In this document: one piece after another, positions 38,514 through 47,097 of the stretch
How the letters are laid out: every line of letters starts with the position of its first letter
How positions within the stretch are numbered: position 1 is the first letter of the stretch
Assembly: GCF_000721075.1 (NCBI RefSeq)
Contig: NZ_JOEQ01000003.1
Span: 186,001-250,000, forward strand
Source of the DNA: Streptosporangium amethystogenes
Lineage (GTDB): Bacteria; Actinomycetota; Actinomycetes; Streptosporangiales; Streptosporangiaceae
Direction: 5' to 3'
Length of the DNA: 64,000 nt
Made by a program: the position numbers and the translations under genes
The notes under the pieces: model-generated
The model's database searches: none
Seen by the model: the letters and a program-made list of their open reading frames with translations, nothing else
What the model was told of the DNA's origin: nothing

Positions 38514-40124
38514 TTACCTCTGGCGGACCACCCTGGTCTCGTCCCACACCGGCTCGGATGATTCGTAGACCTTCCCATCGGCACCGAAGACCAGATACCG
38601 GTCGAAGTCATCGGCGAACCAACGGTCGTGGGTTACCGCGACCACGGTCCCGTCGAAGGCGTCCAGCCCCTCCTGGAGAGCCTCGGCGCTGGCCAGGTCG
38701 AGGTTGTCGGTCGGCTCGTCCAGCAGCAGCAGGGTGGTGCCGGACAGTTCGAGCAGCAGGATCTGCAGCCGGGCCTGCTGCCCGCCGGAGAGCGTCTCGA
38801 AGCGCTGTTCGGCGATGGTTCCGGCCAGTTCGTAGCGGGACAGCACCTTCATCGCCTCGTTCTTGAGCCGGGCGTGCTCGGTCATGACGATCTCGCAGGG
38901 CGTCCGGCCGATGAGCTCCGGGCGAGCGTGCGTCTGAGCGAAATGTCCGGGGACCACCCGGGCGCCGAGCCTGGCCACCCCGGTGTGCCTGACCTCCTCC
39001 CCGGCGATCAGGCGCAGGAAGTGCGACTTGCCCGAGCCGTTGGAGCCCAGCACCGCGACCCGCTCGCCGTACCAGATCTCCAGGTCGAACGGCTTCATCA
39101 GGCCGGTGAGCTCAAGCCCCTCGCAGATCACCGCCCGCTTGGCGGTCCGGCCGCCCTTCAGCCGCATGCTGATGAACTGCTCCTTGGGCGCCGCCTCCGG
39201 CGGCCCGGCCTCCTCGAACCTGCGCAGCCGGGTCTGGGCCGAGTGGTAGGCGGCGGCCATGGTGTCCATGTACTTGGCCTTCTGCTTGAGCATCAGGACC
39301 AGCCGCTTGATCTTGGCGTGCTCCTCGTCCCAGCGCTTCTTCAGCTCGTCGAGGCGCTCGTTGCGCTCCCTGCGCGCCTGGGCGTAGCCGCCGAACCCCC
39401 CGCCGTGCACCCAGATGTTGCCGGACTCGACGGTGATGATCCGGTCCGCCGCGTTGGCCAGCAGCTGCCGGTCGTGGCTGACCAGCAGCACGGTCTTCGG
39501 GGTCTCCCGGAGCGCCTGCTCCAGCCAGAGCTTGCCCGGCACGTCGAGGTAGTTGTCCGGCTCGTCGAGCAGCAGCGTCTGGTCGGGACCGCGCAGCAGC
39601 GCCTCCAGCACCAGCCGCTTCTGCTCACCGCCCGACAGCGTGTTGACCTCGCGGTACTTGCAGTCGTCGTACGACATGCCGAGCGCGGCCATCGCGCAGG
39701 TGTCCCAGAGCACCTCGATGTCGTAGCCGCCGGCGTCGCTGTAGTCGGTGATGGCCTGCGCGTAGCGCATCTGGGCCTTCTCGTCCTCGCGCTCCATCAT
39801 CACGAGCTCGGCGGCCTCCAGCTTCGCCGCCGCCTCCCGCACCCGCTGGGGGGCGACACTGACCAGCAGGTCGTGCACGGACCGGCCGTCCCGGATGCTG
39901 CCGATGAACTGCCGCATGATCCCCAGGCCGCCGGAGCTGGCGACGCTTCCGTCGACAGGTTGCAGGTCACCCGCGATCAGCCGCATCAGCGTCGTCTTGC
40001 CCGCCCCGTTGGGCCCGACGAGCGCCGCCTTGACCCCCTCGCCGACCCGGAAGGACACGTCGTCCAGCAATGGCCGCCCGTCCGGCAGAACGTACGTCAG
40101 ATGACCAACCTCTACGTGCCCCAC
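38514..40124 (-). CDS. ABC-F family ATP-binding protein
   Basis: Soluble protein with two ABC ATPase domains and no membrane part: Walker A GPNGAGKTT and GSNGSGKSH, signatures LSGGEQ and LSGGQQ, Walker B LLLDEPDNYLD and LLLDEPTDNLD. A charged linker (about 245-300) joins them. ABC-F proteins act on ribosomes, either in translation quality control or in protection from antibiotics. Which type this is cannot be told from sequence alone. The GTG at 40124 has AGAGGA upstream. The first eight codons and the promoter are duplicated at 43.2 kb. Confidence 0.92.
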   Translation of the reverse strand: MGHVEVGHLTYVLPDGRPLLDDVSFRVGEGVKAALVGPNGAGKTTLMRLIAGDLQPVDGSVASSGGLGIMRQFIGSIRDGRSVHDLLVSVAPQRVREAAAKLEAAELVMMEREDEKAQMRYAQAITDYSDAGGYDIEVLWDTCAMAALGMSYDDCKYREVNTLSGGEQKRLVLEALLRGPDQTLLLDEPDNYLDVPGKLWLEQALRETPKTVLLVSHDRQLLANAADRIITVESGNIWVHGGGFGGYAQARRERNERLDELKKRWDEEHAKIKRLVLMLKQKAKYMDTMAAAYHSAQTRLRRFEEAGPPEAAPKEQFISMRLKGGRTAKRAVICEGLELTGLMKPFDLEIWYGERVAVLGSNGSGKSHFLRLIAGEEVRHTGVARLGARVVPGHFAQTHARPELIGRTPCEIVMTEHARLKNEAMKVLSRYELAGTIAEQRFETLSGGQQARLQILLLELSGTTLLLLDEPTDNLDLASAEALQEGLDAFDGTVVAVTHDRWFADDFDRYLVFGADGKVYESSEPVWDETRVVRQR

Positions 40125-40391
40125 GACGATTCCTCTCCAAAGGTCCTCGCGCAGGTTACCTGCGAACCGGCCTTCCGGACATTTCGATTTCCGCCGTCCC
40201 GGCGCCGTCCGCTCGCGCGGGGCCGGGCCTCACAGCCGATAGGGCACCGAGAACTCCCGGCGGGCCCTCGATCGCCTTAGCTTCTGGCGCCGCAGCCGGC
40301 TTCGGTGACCGAACAAGATCAGGGCTTCCACGCCCTGGAGCAGGTCGGCCTTCACTACGTCGTCGACCGCGTGACAGAGCTTGGCGTCCGT
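40103..40391 (-). repeat. Direct repeat, copy A (PIN remnant plus ABC-F start)
   Basis: Matches 43227-43479 in the same orientation. 40103-40133 is identical over 31 bases to 43227-43257; strong similarity continues to 40207, drops, and resumes at 40335-40391 (against 43423-43479). The copies lie about 3.1 kb apart. Copy A contains the real ABC-F start; both copies carry the 3' end of a PIN-domain gene. Confidence 0.85.
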
Positions 40392-40400
40392 CCGATCGTC
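40245..40400 (-). pseudogene. PIN-domain toxin gene remnant A (3' end only)
   Basis: Reading leftward from about 40400 the frame gives TDAKLCHAVDDVVKADLLQG, nearly the same as TDAKLCHAVEGVVKTELLRG in the remnant at 43405-43686. This is the C-terminal part of a VapC-like PIN domain (the TDAKL aspartate is one of the acidic metal ligands). Everything upstream of it is missing and there is no start codon. It ends just before the ABC-F promoter. Confidence 0.5.
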
Positions 40401-40511
40401 TCAGAGTCGACGCGGCGACACACGAGATCATGAGAGCTCACGATCGTCCGCGGGTCGCCTTCACCGTTTTCGCAGGCCAAAAACCCTCTCAATACTGAAG
40501 GTCGCTGTCAT

Positions 40512-41117
40512 CTACCCTTGTGTGTCGATCGAAGGGAAATCGTAGGCTCGGCCAGGAGCGAGGAACCACCCCTCGTCTATGAAGCGGCCTGTCATGCGTC
40601 CCACGATGGTCAGAAAAGCGTGCGCCAGCCGTTCTTCGCCCTCGATTGGATAACCGTCCCGGGGAAGCCCTTGGGCATAGGGCTCGAGCAGCTGCGGAGG
40701 CAGCAATTCGCCCGATGGCATCCCTGGAATTTCTGCGACCACGTTTCCATCTCGGTAATAGTCGAGGTCGGAGAGGCCATCGATCTCCCGGTGCCAGCTG
40801 GCCATGAGCGTTCCTCGGTTTCCGGAGCTGAGCTGCCGCACTCCCGCGCCGGGGCCGCTGGTGCTGATCACTACAGACCAGCCAGGACTGTGGGGCCCGA
40901 TCCAGAGGCCGTCTTTCACGGACCAGTCCGTCATCGTGGGCGCTTCCTCGATCAGGCGCACGTCACGCCTGGACTGCGGATCCAGGCGCAGGATTCCGGC
41001 GAGTTCGTCGAGGTCGTCCCGTTCCACCCAAAGTCCGAAGAAGGCTTCGTCGAACCCGTGCGCCGCCAGCGGTCCGTACTGATCATGTTCTGGCGATGCG
41101 GTTCGGGTGTCGGTCAT
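40512..41117 (-). CDS. Uncharacterised protein, DUF6461-like
   Basis: A 201-residue soluble protein with no signal or membrane segment. WSVVISTSGPGAGVRQLSSG, SWHREIDGLSDLDYYRDGN and VVAEIPGM follow the layout of DUF6461-type actinobacterial proteins, where a central Trp-rich beta-sheet is followed by a D/Y-rich stretch. The family has no known function; members often occur next to toxin-like or mobile genes. ATG at 41117 has GGAG 8 bases upstream. It lies inside the 3-kb segment bounded by the direct repeats. Confidence 0.6.
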   Translation of the reverse strand: MTDTRTASPEHDQYGPLAAHGFDEAFFGLWVERDDLDELAGILRLDPQSRRDVRLIEEAPTMTDWSVKDGLWIGPHSPGWSVVISTSGPGAGVRQLSSGNRGTLMASWHREIDGLSDLDYYRDGNVVAEIPGMPSGELLPPQLLEPYAQGLPRDGYPIEGEERLAHAFLTIVGRMTGRFIDEGWFLAPGRAYDFPSIDTQG

Positions 41118-41194
41118 CTCATCGTCTCCAGTCGCTCGGGGCTCACCCGTGTTCGGGCGCCGCCCAGGCGGCACCCGAACACGGCGTTCACAGA

Positions 41195-41332
41195 TCAGTG
41201 CGGTCCTGGGATCAGTTGACTATCCAGACCCAGAACTTGTCGGGTGTAACGCGAAGGCAATGGCACACGTTTTCCGGTCTTGGCAGCTTTTGCTTTGGCG
41301 GTTTCCAGCACCTTGTCCACGCGTGCGGGCAT
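41195..41332 (-). CDS. Possible 45-aa basic peptide
   Basis: ATG to stop encodes a Lys/Arg-rich peptide (MPARVDKVLETAKAKAAKTG, then KRVPLPSRYTRQVLGL). It shows plausible helix and low bias compared with shadow frames, but the ribosome-binding site (AGGTAAAACC) is weak and I recognise no family. It may be the end of a lost gene rather than a real one. Confidence 0.2.
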   Translation of the reverse strand: MPARVDKVLETAKAKAAKTGKRVPLPSRYTRQVLGLDSQLIPGPH

Positions 41333-41635
41333 GGTTTTACCTGTCGAGGAGCCGGTGCCGGGCGGCTGGGTCGCAGCAGTGGGGGACAGGTTATATGTCG
41401 GTTTCGCAGGCGAACATTCCGATTTCCAGCCGGTCCGGTTATCACGCCCATGGCGAGCAGGTCTCCCTGGCACTCGTGAGCTGATGGACTCTCCATGAGG
41501 CGCATCGCCACCAGGCCGGACGGGGGTCACTGCGCGGATTGCCGCCGCATTCGCAGGTGAGCATCCCGTCTTCCTCGGGCGAGAACCCGTTCCGGCCCTT
41601 CGGGAGACAGCAGGCATGGAATCAAGAGGTCCTAA
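41333..41635. other. Intergenic region without a recognisable gene
   Basis: About 300 bases before the ECF sigma gene, less GC-rich than its surroundings. It must contain the sigma gene promoter. I see no convincing coding frame, repeat or RNA fold. Confidence 0.3.
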
Positions 41636-42223
41636 ATGACCGCACAGCCAGTGGAGACGGTCGAGATGGATGACGCCGAGCTGATCCGCCGCTCGCGTGA
41701 TGATCCTGAGCAGTTCGCCGCGCTGTTCGACCGCTACGCCCACCAGATCCACCACTACGTCGCCCGGCGGCTGAGCACCCAGGCGGCCGACGACATCACG
41801 GCGGAGACGTTCCTGACGGCTTTCCGCCGTCGCGACTCCTACGACCTGGCCCGGCCGCTGGCCAGGCCCTGGTTGTACGGCATCGCGACCACCCTGGTCG
41901 CCAGGCACCGGCGCGACGAGGAGCGGTTCCTGCGGGCGCTGAGCCGTACGGGGGCGGACCCGCTGCCGGAACCGATGGCCGACACGGTGATCAGCCGCGT
42001 CGCCGCGCAGGAAGAGGAACGACGGATCGCGAAGGCGCTGGCGGGGCTGTCGCGCGGTGACCGTGACGTGCTGCTGCTGGTCGCGTGGGGTGACCTGTCC
42101 TACGAGGAGGTCGCGCAGGCGCTCGACGTCCCGGTGGGGACCGTGCGCTCCCGACTGCACCGCGCGCGCAAGAAGGCAAGGGCCGCCTTCGGCGGCGACC
42201 CGACCCGGGAGGAGAAGCAGTGA
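41636..42223 (+). CDS. ECF-type RNA polymerase sigma factor
   Basis: A 195-residue sigma factor with regions 2 and 4 only. Region 2: FAALFDRYAHQIHHYVARRL and DDITAETFLTAFRRRDSY (about residues 28-75). Region 4: LSRGDRDVLLLVAWGDLSYEEVAQALDVPVGTVRSRLHRARKKARAAF (about 128-178), an intact helix-turn-helix. The ATG has AGAGG 6 bases upstream. Its stop overlaps the start of the next gene (GTGA), so both proteins are made together, the usual sigma and partner arrangement. Confidence 0.92.
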   Translation: MTAQPVETVEMDDAELIRRSRDDPEQFAALFDRYAHQIHHYVARRLSTQAADDITAETFLTAFRRRDSYDLARPLARPWLYGIATTLVARHRRDEERFLRALSRTGADPLPEPMADTVISRVAAQEEERRIAKALAGLSRGDRDVLLLVAWGDLSYEEVAQALDVPVGTVRSRLHRARKKARAAFGGDPTREEKQ

Positions 42224-43164
42224 AAGAGATCCAGCGGTTCCGCGCGTCCGTTCCGACGATCACCCGCGAGGCGGAGGAGTCGGCCCGTGCCCGCCTCCTG
42301 CACGAGATCCACACCCCGCCCGCGCCCGCGCGGCGACGCCTGCCCCGGCTGGCCTGGAGGATCGCGCTCGCCGGTGCGTTCTCGGTGGTGGTCGGTGTCG
42401 GTGCGGTCCGGTTGCAGGCGCCCCCGACAACGCCCGTGGCCAGCGTCCAAGAACTCAGCGAACGCGCGGCCGAGGCGGCCGAAGCCCGCGGGGGGGTAAA
42501 GCCCTCGCCGGGCCAGTGGCTGTACGTGAGAGAGAAGCTGGCCGCACCCGGCGACGGGGTCGGCGTGAATCTCGACGAACGCACCACCGGTGAGATGTGG
42601 ACCAGCGTGGACGGCAAGCAGATCGCCTGGTACCAGCCCAGCGGCGAACTGCTCGTTCAGGGCACCCATCCCGGAATCTCCGCGGCCGACCTGGCCGAGC
42701 CCCCCATCACCCCGCAGGAGTTGCTCAGCCGGATCGACAAGGTCACGGCGGAGTCCATGGCCAGGCAGTTCAACAGTGACGGCAGCCCACATGAGGAGTC
42801 CAGGGAGCAGCGGCTCTTCCAGGCGATCTACCAGCTCATGGGCGAGCAGGCACTCAGCCCGGAGGTGCGCGCCGCCCTGTTCCGCGCACTGCCCCTGATC
42901 GAGGGAGTGGCCGTGCGTCCGGATGCCATGGACGCCGACGGTCGGCAAGGGGTCGCCTTCAGCTACACCAACGACTGGGCACGCTACGAGCTCATCCTGA
43001 GCCCGGATGATTTCCGCTACCTGGGGACGTACGGGGTCACTGTCGCGGACCGCACGATCAGGTACACGGACTCGGACCCGGTCTTCCTACCGGCGGGCAC
43101 CCCTCTCGTGCTCAGCGCTCAACTGAAGGCCCACCTGGTCGACAAGGCCGGGCAACGACCTTAG
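42220..43164 (+). CDS. CU044_5270 family membrane protein, probable sigma-factor partner
   Basis: A 314-residue protein with a cytoplasmic N-terminus (about 1-40), one membrane helix (about 45-65, RIALAGAFSVVVGVGAV) and a large outer domain. GQWLYVREKLAAPG and the middle segment with WTSVDGKQIAWYQPSGEL identify the CU044_5270 family, typically encoded right after an ECF sigma factor. Its role as anti-sigma factor is plausible from the layout and gene coupling but there is no zinc-finger motif in the short N-terminus. Followed by a hairpin at 43183. Confidence 0.82.
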   Translation: MKEIQRFRASVPTITREAEESARARLLHEIHTPPAPARRRLPRLAWRIALAGAFSVVVGVGAVRLQAPPTTPVASVQELSERAAEAAEARGGVKPSPGQWLYVREKLAAPGDGVGVNLDERTTGEMWTSVDGKQIAWYQPSGELLVQGTHPGISAADLAEPPITPQELLSRIDKVTAESMARQFNSDGSPHEESREQRLFQAIYQLMGEQALSPEVRAALFRALPLIEGVAVRPDAMDADGRQGVAFSYTNDWARYELILSPDDFRYLGTYGVTVADRTIRYTDSDPVFLPAGTPLVLSAQLKAHLVDKAGQRP

Positions 43165-43182
43165 GACATCCTGGCCGATCGT

Positions 43183-43206
43183 CCCCCTTCCAGGGCAGGA
43201 AGGGGG
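43183..43206 (+). terminator. Hairpin after the sigma/CU044_5270 operon
   Basis: CCCCCTTCC (43183-43191) and GGAAGGGGG (43198-43206) form a 9-bp stem with a six-base loop, 18 bases past the stop codon. Followed by TCATGTCC. It marks the operon end and also the edge of direct-repeat copy B. Confidence 0.7.
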
Positions 43207-43226
43207 TCATGTCCTGCATGTGGGCC

Positions 43227-43479
43227 GACCAACCTCTACGTGCCCCACGACGATTCCCTTCCTAGGTCCTCGCGCAGGGTACCCGCGAACCGCTCTGGTG
43301 GACATTTCGATTTCCGCCGTCACAGCGCCGCACGTTCACACCGGGCCGGATCCCGTGATCGACGAGGCGCCGACTTCACGATCCACCCTGGTGACCAGGG
43401 GAGCTCAGACCTCTCCCATGCCTCGGAGCAGTTCGGTCTTGACCACGCCCTCAACCGCGTGGCAGAGCTTGGCGTCCGT
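43227..43479 (-). repeat. Direct repeat, copy B (PIN remnant plus truncated ABC-F start)
   Basis: Second copy of the block at 40103-40391. It carries the ABC-F ribosome-binding site, GTG and about eight codons, after which similarity stops sharply next to the hairpin at 43183-43206. The PIN part is better kept here than in copy A. Copy B therefore looks like the left-over of a duplication whose ABC-F body has been removed. Confidence 0.85.
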
Positions 43480-43686
43480 GGTGAGCAGAGGGATCCCCTG
43501 TTCGAGCGCCGGCTGGGCGAAGACGGCATCGTACATGCGCAGCGTCAGACGTACCGCCAGCCCGGCGGTCCGCTCCAGATGGTCGGCGCCGATCGGGTGG
43601 ACCGTCACACCGAGATCGTCGATACGGGATCGCAGGCGTGCTTTGTGAGTGGGGATCGTCAGGTTCTCACCGTTCAGTTTCCACAC
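43405..43686 (-). pseudogene. PIN-domain (VapC-like) toxin gene, N-terminally truncated
   Basis: The 93-codon frame reads as the C-terminal two thirds of a PIN ribonuclease: GLAVRLTLRMYDAVFAQPAL (with the second acidic residue in YDA) and PLLTTDAKLCHAVEG (third acidic residue). The N-terminal strand with the first catalytic aspartate is absent, and the apparent GTG start lies inside the end of the upstream lipoprotein gene. No antitoxin gene is seen. Inactive by inference; its 3' end is repeated at 40.3 kb. Confidence 0.6.
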
Positions 43687-44780
43687 GACCGATCGGGGAT
43701 ACGTGACAGGTCCACCACCGTGTAACGCTTTCCTCCACGTTCCTGCCAGAACAGGATCGGCTCGTCCGGACCCGACGCTCCCTGGGTGATCGCGCCGGCC
43801 GGGTCGGCGTCATCCTGCGTTCCCGGCTGTTCTTCCGCCCCGGCCCGTGCCGATCCGCCGGTACAGCGGTCGTACAGGACCGCGGACGCTTCCGGCCCCT
43901 CCGTAAGGATGTGCACCGGTCCGTCGTCGTACACGTACGGCAGGCCGAACAGACCGAACCTGTCCCCGATCAGCGGCCCTCCCGACGATGCGGCGACGGT
44001 GGTACGGCCCGAGCCGTCCTTTCGCTCCACCACCAGCGTCGTCAGCTCGTAGGGGCGAGGAGGAACCCTTCCCACGCACCATTCGACTCCGCAGCGTGCA
44101 TCCCGCTCCTGCGGATCGGATGCGGCCATGGGCCCGGCCCCGGCGGGCTCCGGAACTTTCTGCGGCTTGTCCGTGGTGAGAGAGATCCGATAGGCGGCGT
44201 CTCCGTCGTACCAGACGGCATCGTCACCATCGATCATCAATTCGTCCTCGAACGGGACGTCATCATGACCGGTCAGCCAGGTCACCAGTCTCATCGACCC
44301 GCCCGAGCGCGGCATGGTCCACAGTTCCATGTGCCGCTTGCCGGCGTTCCAAGATTCGGAGCGGTAGACCTCGGCCGTCCAGGTGATCCGCGTCCGGCCC
44401 ACGGCCACGCTCCTGACCTCGTAGCACATATCGCACTCACCCCATTTTGGCGCCGTGGCCAGGACGCGGTGCCTTCCCGTCCGGCGGTCGTACGCCACGA
44501 ACCGAGCGAGCGCGAACGGGGTCATCATCAGCACCTCGTTCGCACTCAGCATGGCGACCGGCTGGACGCTGGGCCCTTTTCTGAGCCTCGTGGGCAGGGT
44601 GAACACCGCTTCTGGCCACACCGCGGCAACCGCGTCCAGCTCAGGCGGTTCCGGCAACGTGTCAGGTCGCGGCGGTGTCCGCGGGTCGGCGACGGTGATC
44701 GTGCAGGCGGAGGCCGAACCGGCCATGCTCGCAGAGATCAGCAGAATCGTCAGCAGCCGGAGAACCCGCGGACGCCTCAT
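43674..44780 (-). CDS. Putative lipoprotein with beta-propeller-like repeats
   Basis: A 368-residue exported protein: hydrophobic signal (about 8-26) ending in GSASAC, a lipobox-like site with Cys at 26. The mature part alternates short beta-rich segments (ARFVAYDRRTGRHRVLATAP; MELWTMPRSGGSMRLVTWL; AVWYDGDAAYRISLTTDKP), as in TolB/WD40-type propellers. Four cysteines (GECDMCYE; RCGVEWC) may form disulfides. Function unknown. Its start overlaps the end of the ATPase remnant upstream. Confidence 0.7.
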   Translation of the reverse strand: MRRPRVLRLLTILLISASMAGSASACTITVADPRTPPRPDTLPEPPELDAVAAVWPEAVFTLPTRLRKGPSVQPVAMLSANEVLMMTPFALARFVAYDRRTGRHRVLATAPKWGECDMCYEVRSVAVGRTRITWTAEVYRSESWNAGKRHMELWTMPRSGGSMRLVTWLTGHDDVPFEDELMIDGDDAVWYDGDAAYRISLTTDKPQKVPEPAGAGPMAASDPQERDARCGVEWCVGRVPPRPYELTTLVVERKDGSGRTTVAASSGGPLIGDRFGLFGLPYVYDDGPVHILTEGPEASAVLYDRCTGGSARAGAEEQPGTQDDADPAGAITQGASGPDEPILFWQERGGKRYTVVDLSRIPDRSCGN

Positions 44781-45046
44781 GATCCGTAAAACGGATGATC
44801 GACTGTCCTGGTTCCCCGGCTCGTTCCCGATTCCCAGAAGCTCCGGGTGCAGCGACCACGGTTCACGGAGGTCACAGCATGTATAACGAAATCTTCGCCG
44901 AGGCTCTCGCGTAGAGCCACAAGGCCTTTGAAATCGTCCTTGTTCACAGAGTCGGTGGCCTTGGCCTCCACACCGACGATCCGCCCGTTGTTCCGTTCGA
45001 GTACGAGGTCGTCCTCAGCGCTCTGGCCGACCCTCCGGTAACGGAG
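44777..45046 (-). pseudogene. 3' remnant of a DUF4143-type AAA ATPase gene
   Basis: Reading leftward from about 45046 the frame encodes EDDLVLERNNGRIVGVEAKA and then KDDFKGLVALRESLGEDF, which is the nuclease-like C-terminal end of the AAA/DUF4143 ATPases common in bacteria and archaea (the LVLE..GVEAKA pattern). A stop codon interrupts the frame just upstream and the ATPase domain is missing. A short GTG/ATG-initiated frame (44971-44777) remains open but is unlikely to be functional. Confidence 0.55.
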
Positions 45047-45264
45047 TCATATCCCGGTCTCCCTTCCCGTGCCATCGCTCCGTCGGCGGACGCCCAAACG
45101 GGGCGTCCAGGTGAGGCGGACCAGCGAACAGCCGACGGCCGGCGAGCTGTGGGCCGGGGAACGCGTGACGCGCCGAGGCGAAAACAATTCGGTGGGAAGT
45201 CGTCGGTGGCCGGTGATAGAAAACAGGTTCGACTTTCATTCTCGACCTGCTCGGGGGCGAGCCT

Positions 45265-47097
45265 GTGACCAGCAGTAGTTCGGAGTTCTCCGTCTCCGGT
45301 CGCCCGCACGATCGGCGGGGTCCGGTGCGCTGGTTCTGGTCCCATGTTCGCCGCCACCCGCTCCAGCTGACCGGATTCCTCGGCGCATCGCTGATCATGG
45401 TCGTGCTCAACGCCACGGTCCCCGGGCTCACCGGCGCGGCCTTCGACGCCGTGCTGGGCAAGGGCGGCGGCGGGGCGCGGGAACTGGGCCTGATCTCGCT
45501 GGGACTGCTGGCGATCGTGCTGGCCCGCGGTGCCTTCGACCTCATCGCACGCCTGGCCAGCGAGGTTCTGGCCAAGCGGCTGGAGCGGGACACCAGGGAC
45601 GAGCTCTATGTCAGCCTGCTCGGCAAGAGCCAGACCTTCCACAACAGACAGCGGGTCGGCGACCTGATGGCGCGGGCGGCCAACGACATCCGGCAGCTCT
45701 CCATCATGATCTCTCCGGGCATCGACCTGATCGTCGACTCCAGCCTGACCGGCCTCGTGCCCCTGGTCTTCATCGCCGCGATCGACCCGCGGCTGCTGCT
45801 GGTGCCCGGCGTCTTCGCGGTCGTCTTCGTTCTCGCGCTCTGGCACTACATGAGGCAGCTCAACCCGGTGGCGACCCGCATGCGTGAGCAGTTCGGCGAT
45901 CTCAACGCCGGGCTGAACGAGGCGGTCCGCGGCATCGAGGTCATCAAGGTGTCCGCGCAGGAAGACCAGGAGCGGCGACGGTTCCGGGCGCGCGCGCGAC
46001 GCTACCGCGACTCCTTCGTCCGCAACGGCCTGGTCCAGGCCCGTTACCTGCCGACCCTGCTCTTCGCCTTCGCGATGGCCGGGTCGCTCTGGCACGGCCT
46101 CTACCTCCAGGCCGCGGGCGACATCACGATCGGCGAGCTGGTCGCCTTCATGAGCCTGATGAACATGATCGGTTTCCCGACCAACATGTCGATCTTCACC
46201 TTCTCACTGGTCCAGCTCGGCATCGTGTCCGCCCGCCGGATCCTGAGCATCATGAACACCGAGACCGAATTCGGGCGGCGCGCCGACGGCCACGCCGCAC
46301 CGATCAGCGGGGCGATCCACTTCGAGAACGTGACGTTCGGCTACGGGGAGGACGATTCGGTGTTGCGCGGGGTGACGTTCACCGTGCAGCCGGGCGAGAC
46401 CGTGGCGATCGTCGGCGAGACCGGCTCGGGTAAGAGCACCCTGACGAAGCTGGTCCCCCGGATCTACGACGTCACCGCCGGCCGGGTCCTGGTGGACGGC
46501 GTGGACGTGCGCGAGTGGGACCTCGACTCACTGCGCTCCCAGATCTCCACCATCGAGCAGGACATCGTGCTGTTCTCCAGGTCGGTGGCCGAGAACATCG
46601 CCTTCGGAGTTGGCCGGCAGGTGGAGCCGAGCGCCGTCGTGAAGGCGGCGGAGGAGGCCCAGGCCGCCGAATTCATCGGCGAGCTCGACGACGGCTACGA
46701 CACGGTCATCGGTGAGCGCGGCATCACCCTTTCCGGCGGCCAGCGCCAGCGCCTGGCCATCGCACGGGCACTGCTGACGGATCCGGCGATCCTCGTGCTC
46801 GACGACTCGACGAGCGCGATCGACTCCGCCACGGAGGACAGGATCCAGCAGGCCGTCGACCGCGTTCTCGACGGGCGCACCACACTCCTGATCACCCACC
46901 GGCTCTCCCAGATCCGCTGGGCCGACAAGGTTCTGCTGCTCCGCCGAGGTGAGCTGGTCGACTACGGCACGCACGACGAGCTACTCGCCCGCAGTCGCCT
47001 CTACCGGCGGATCTTCGCCCACTACGACGAGGTCGACCTGGCAGGCACCACCGACCCGGGCGTGGTCCTCACGGACGAGCAGGGAGGGCAGGGCTGA
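45265..47097 (+). CDS. ABC exporter half-transporter 1 (permease-ATPase)
   Basis: A 610-residue type IV (exporter) ABC half-transporter: six membrane helices (about 30-320), then the ATPase domain (about 350-590). Walker A GETGSGKST, signature LSGGQRQRLAIARALL, Walker B ILVLDDSTSAID, H-loop ITHRLSQI. The residue after Walker B is Asp instead of the catalytic Glu, so its own ATP site is degenerate. The GTG start at 45265 follows a GGGGGCGAG stretch. It overlaps the next gene by one base (TGATG), and together they form a heterodimer. Confidence 0.93.
   Translation: MTSSSSEFSVSGRPHDRRGPVRWFWSHVRRHPLQLTGFLGASLIMVVLNATVPGLTGAAFDAVLGKGGGGARELGLISLGLLAIVLARGAFDLIARLASEVLAKRLERDTRDELYVSLLGKSQTFHNRQRVGDLMARAANDIRQLSIMISPGIDLIVDSSLTGLVPLVFIAAIDPRLLLVPGVFAVVFVLALWHYMRQLNPVATRMREQFGDLNAGLNEAVRGIEVIKVSAQEDQERRRFRARARRYRDSFVRNGLVQARYLPTLLFAFAMAGSLWHGLYLQAAGDITIGELVAFMSLMNMIGFPTNMSIFTFSLVQLGIVSARRILSIMNTETEFGRRADGHAAPISGAIHFENVTFGYGEDDSVLRGVTFTVQPGETVAIVGETGSGKSTLTKLVPRIYDVTAGRVLVDGVDVREWDLDSLRSQISTIEQDIVLFSRSVAENIAFGVGRQVEPSAVVKAAEEAQAAEFIGELDDGYDTVIGERGITLSGGQRQRLAIARALLTDPAILVLDDSTSAIDSATEDRIQQAVDRVLDGRTTLLITHRLSQIRWADKVLLLRRGELVDYGTHDELLARSRLYRRIFAHYDEVDLAGTTDPGVVLTDEQGGQG

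Noticed and set aside
41195..42160. Minus-strand frame of about 320 codons across the ECF sigma gene
   Set aside because: Mostly antisense to the sigma gene. Only its last 45 codons lie outside; these are listed separately at low confidence.
43405..43686. Functional VapBC toxin-antitoxin pair
   Set aside because: The PIN gene lacks its first catalytic aspartate and no antitoxin gene is present, so it is treated as a remnant.
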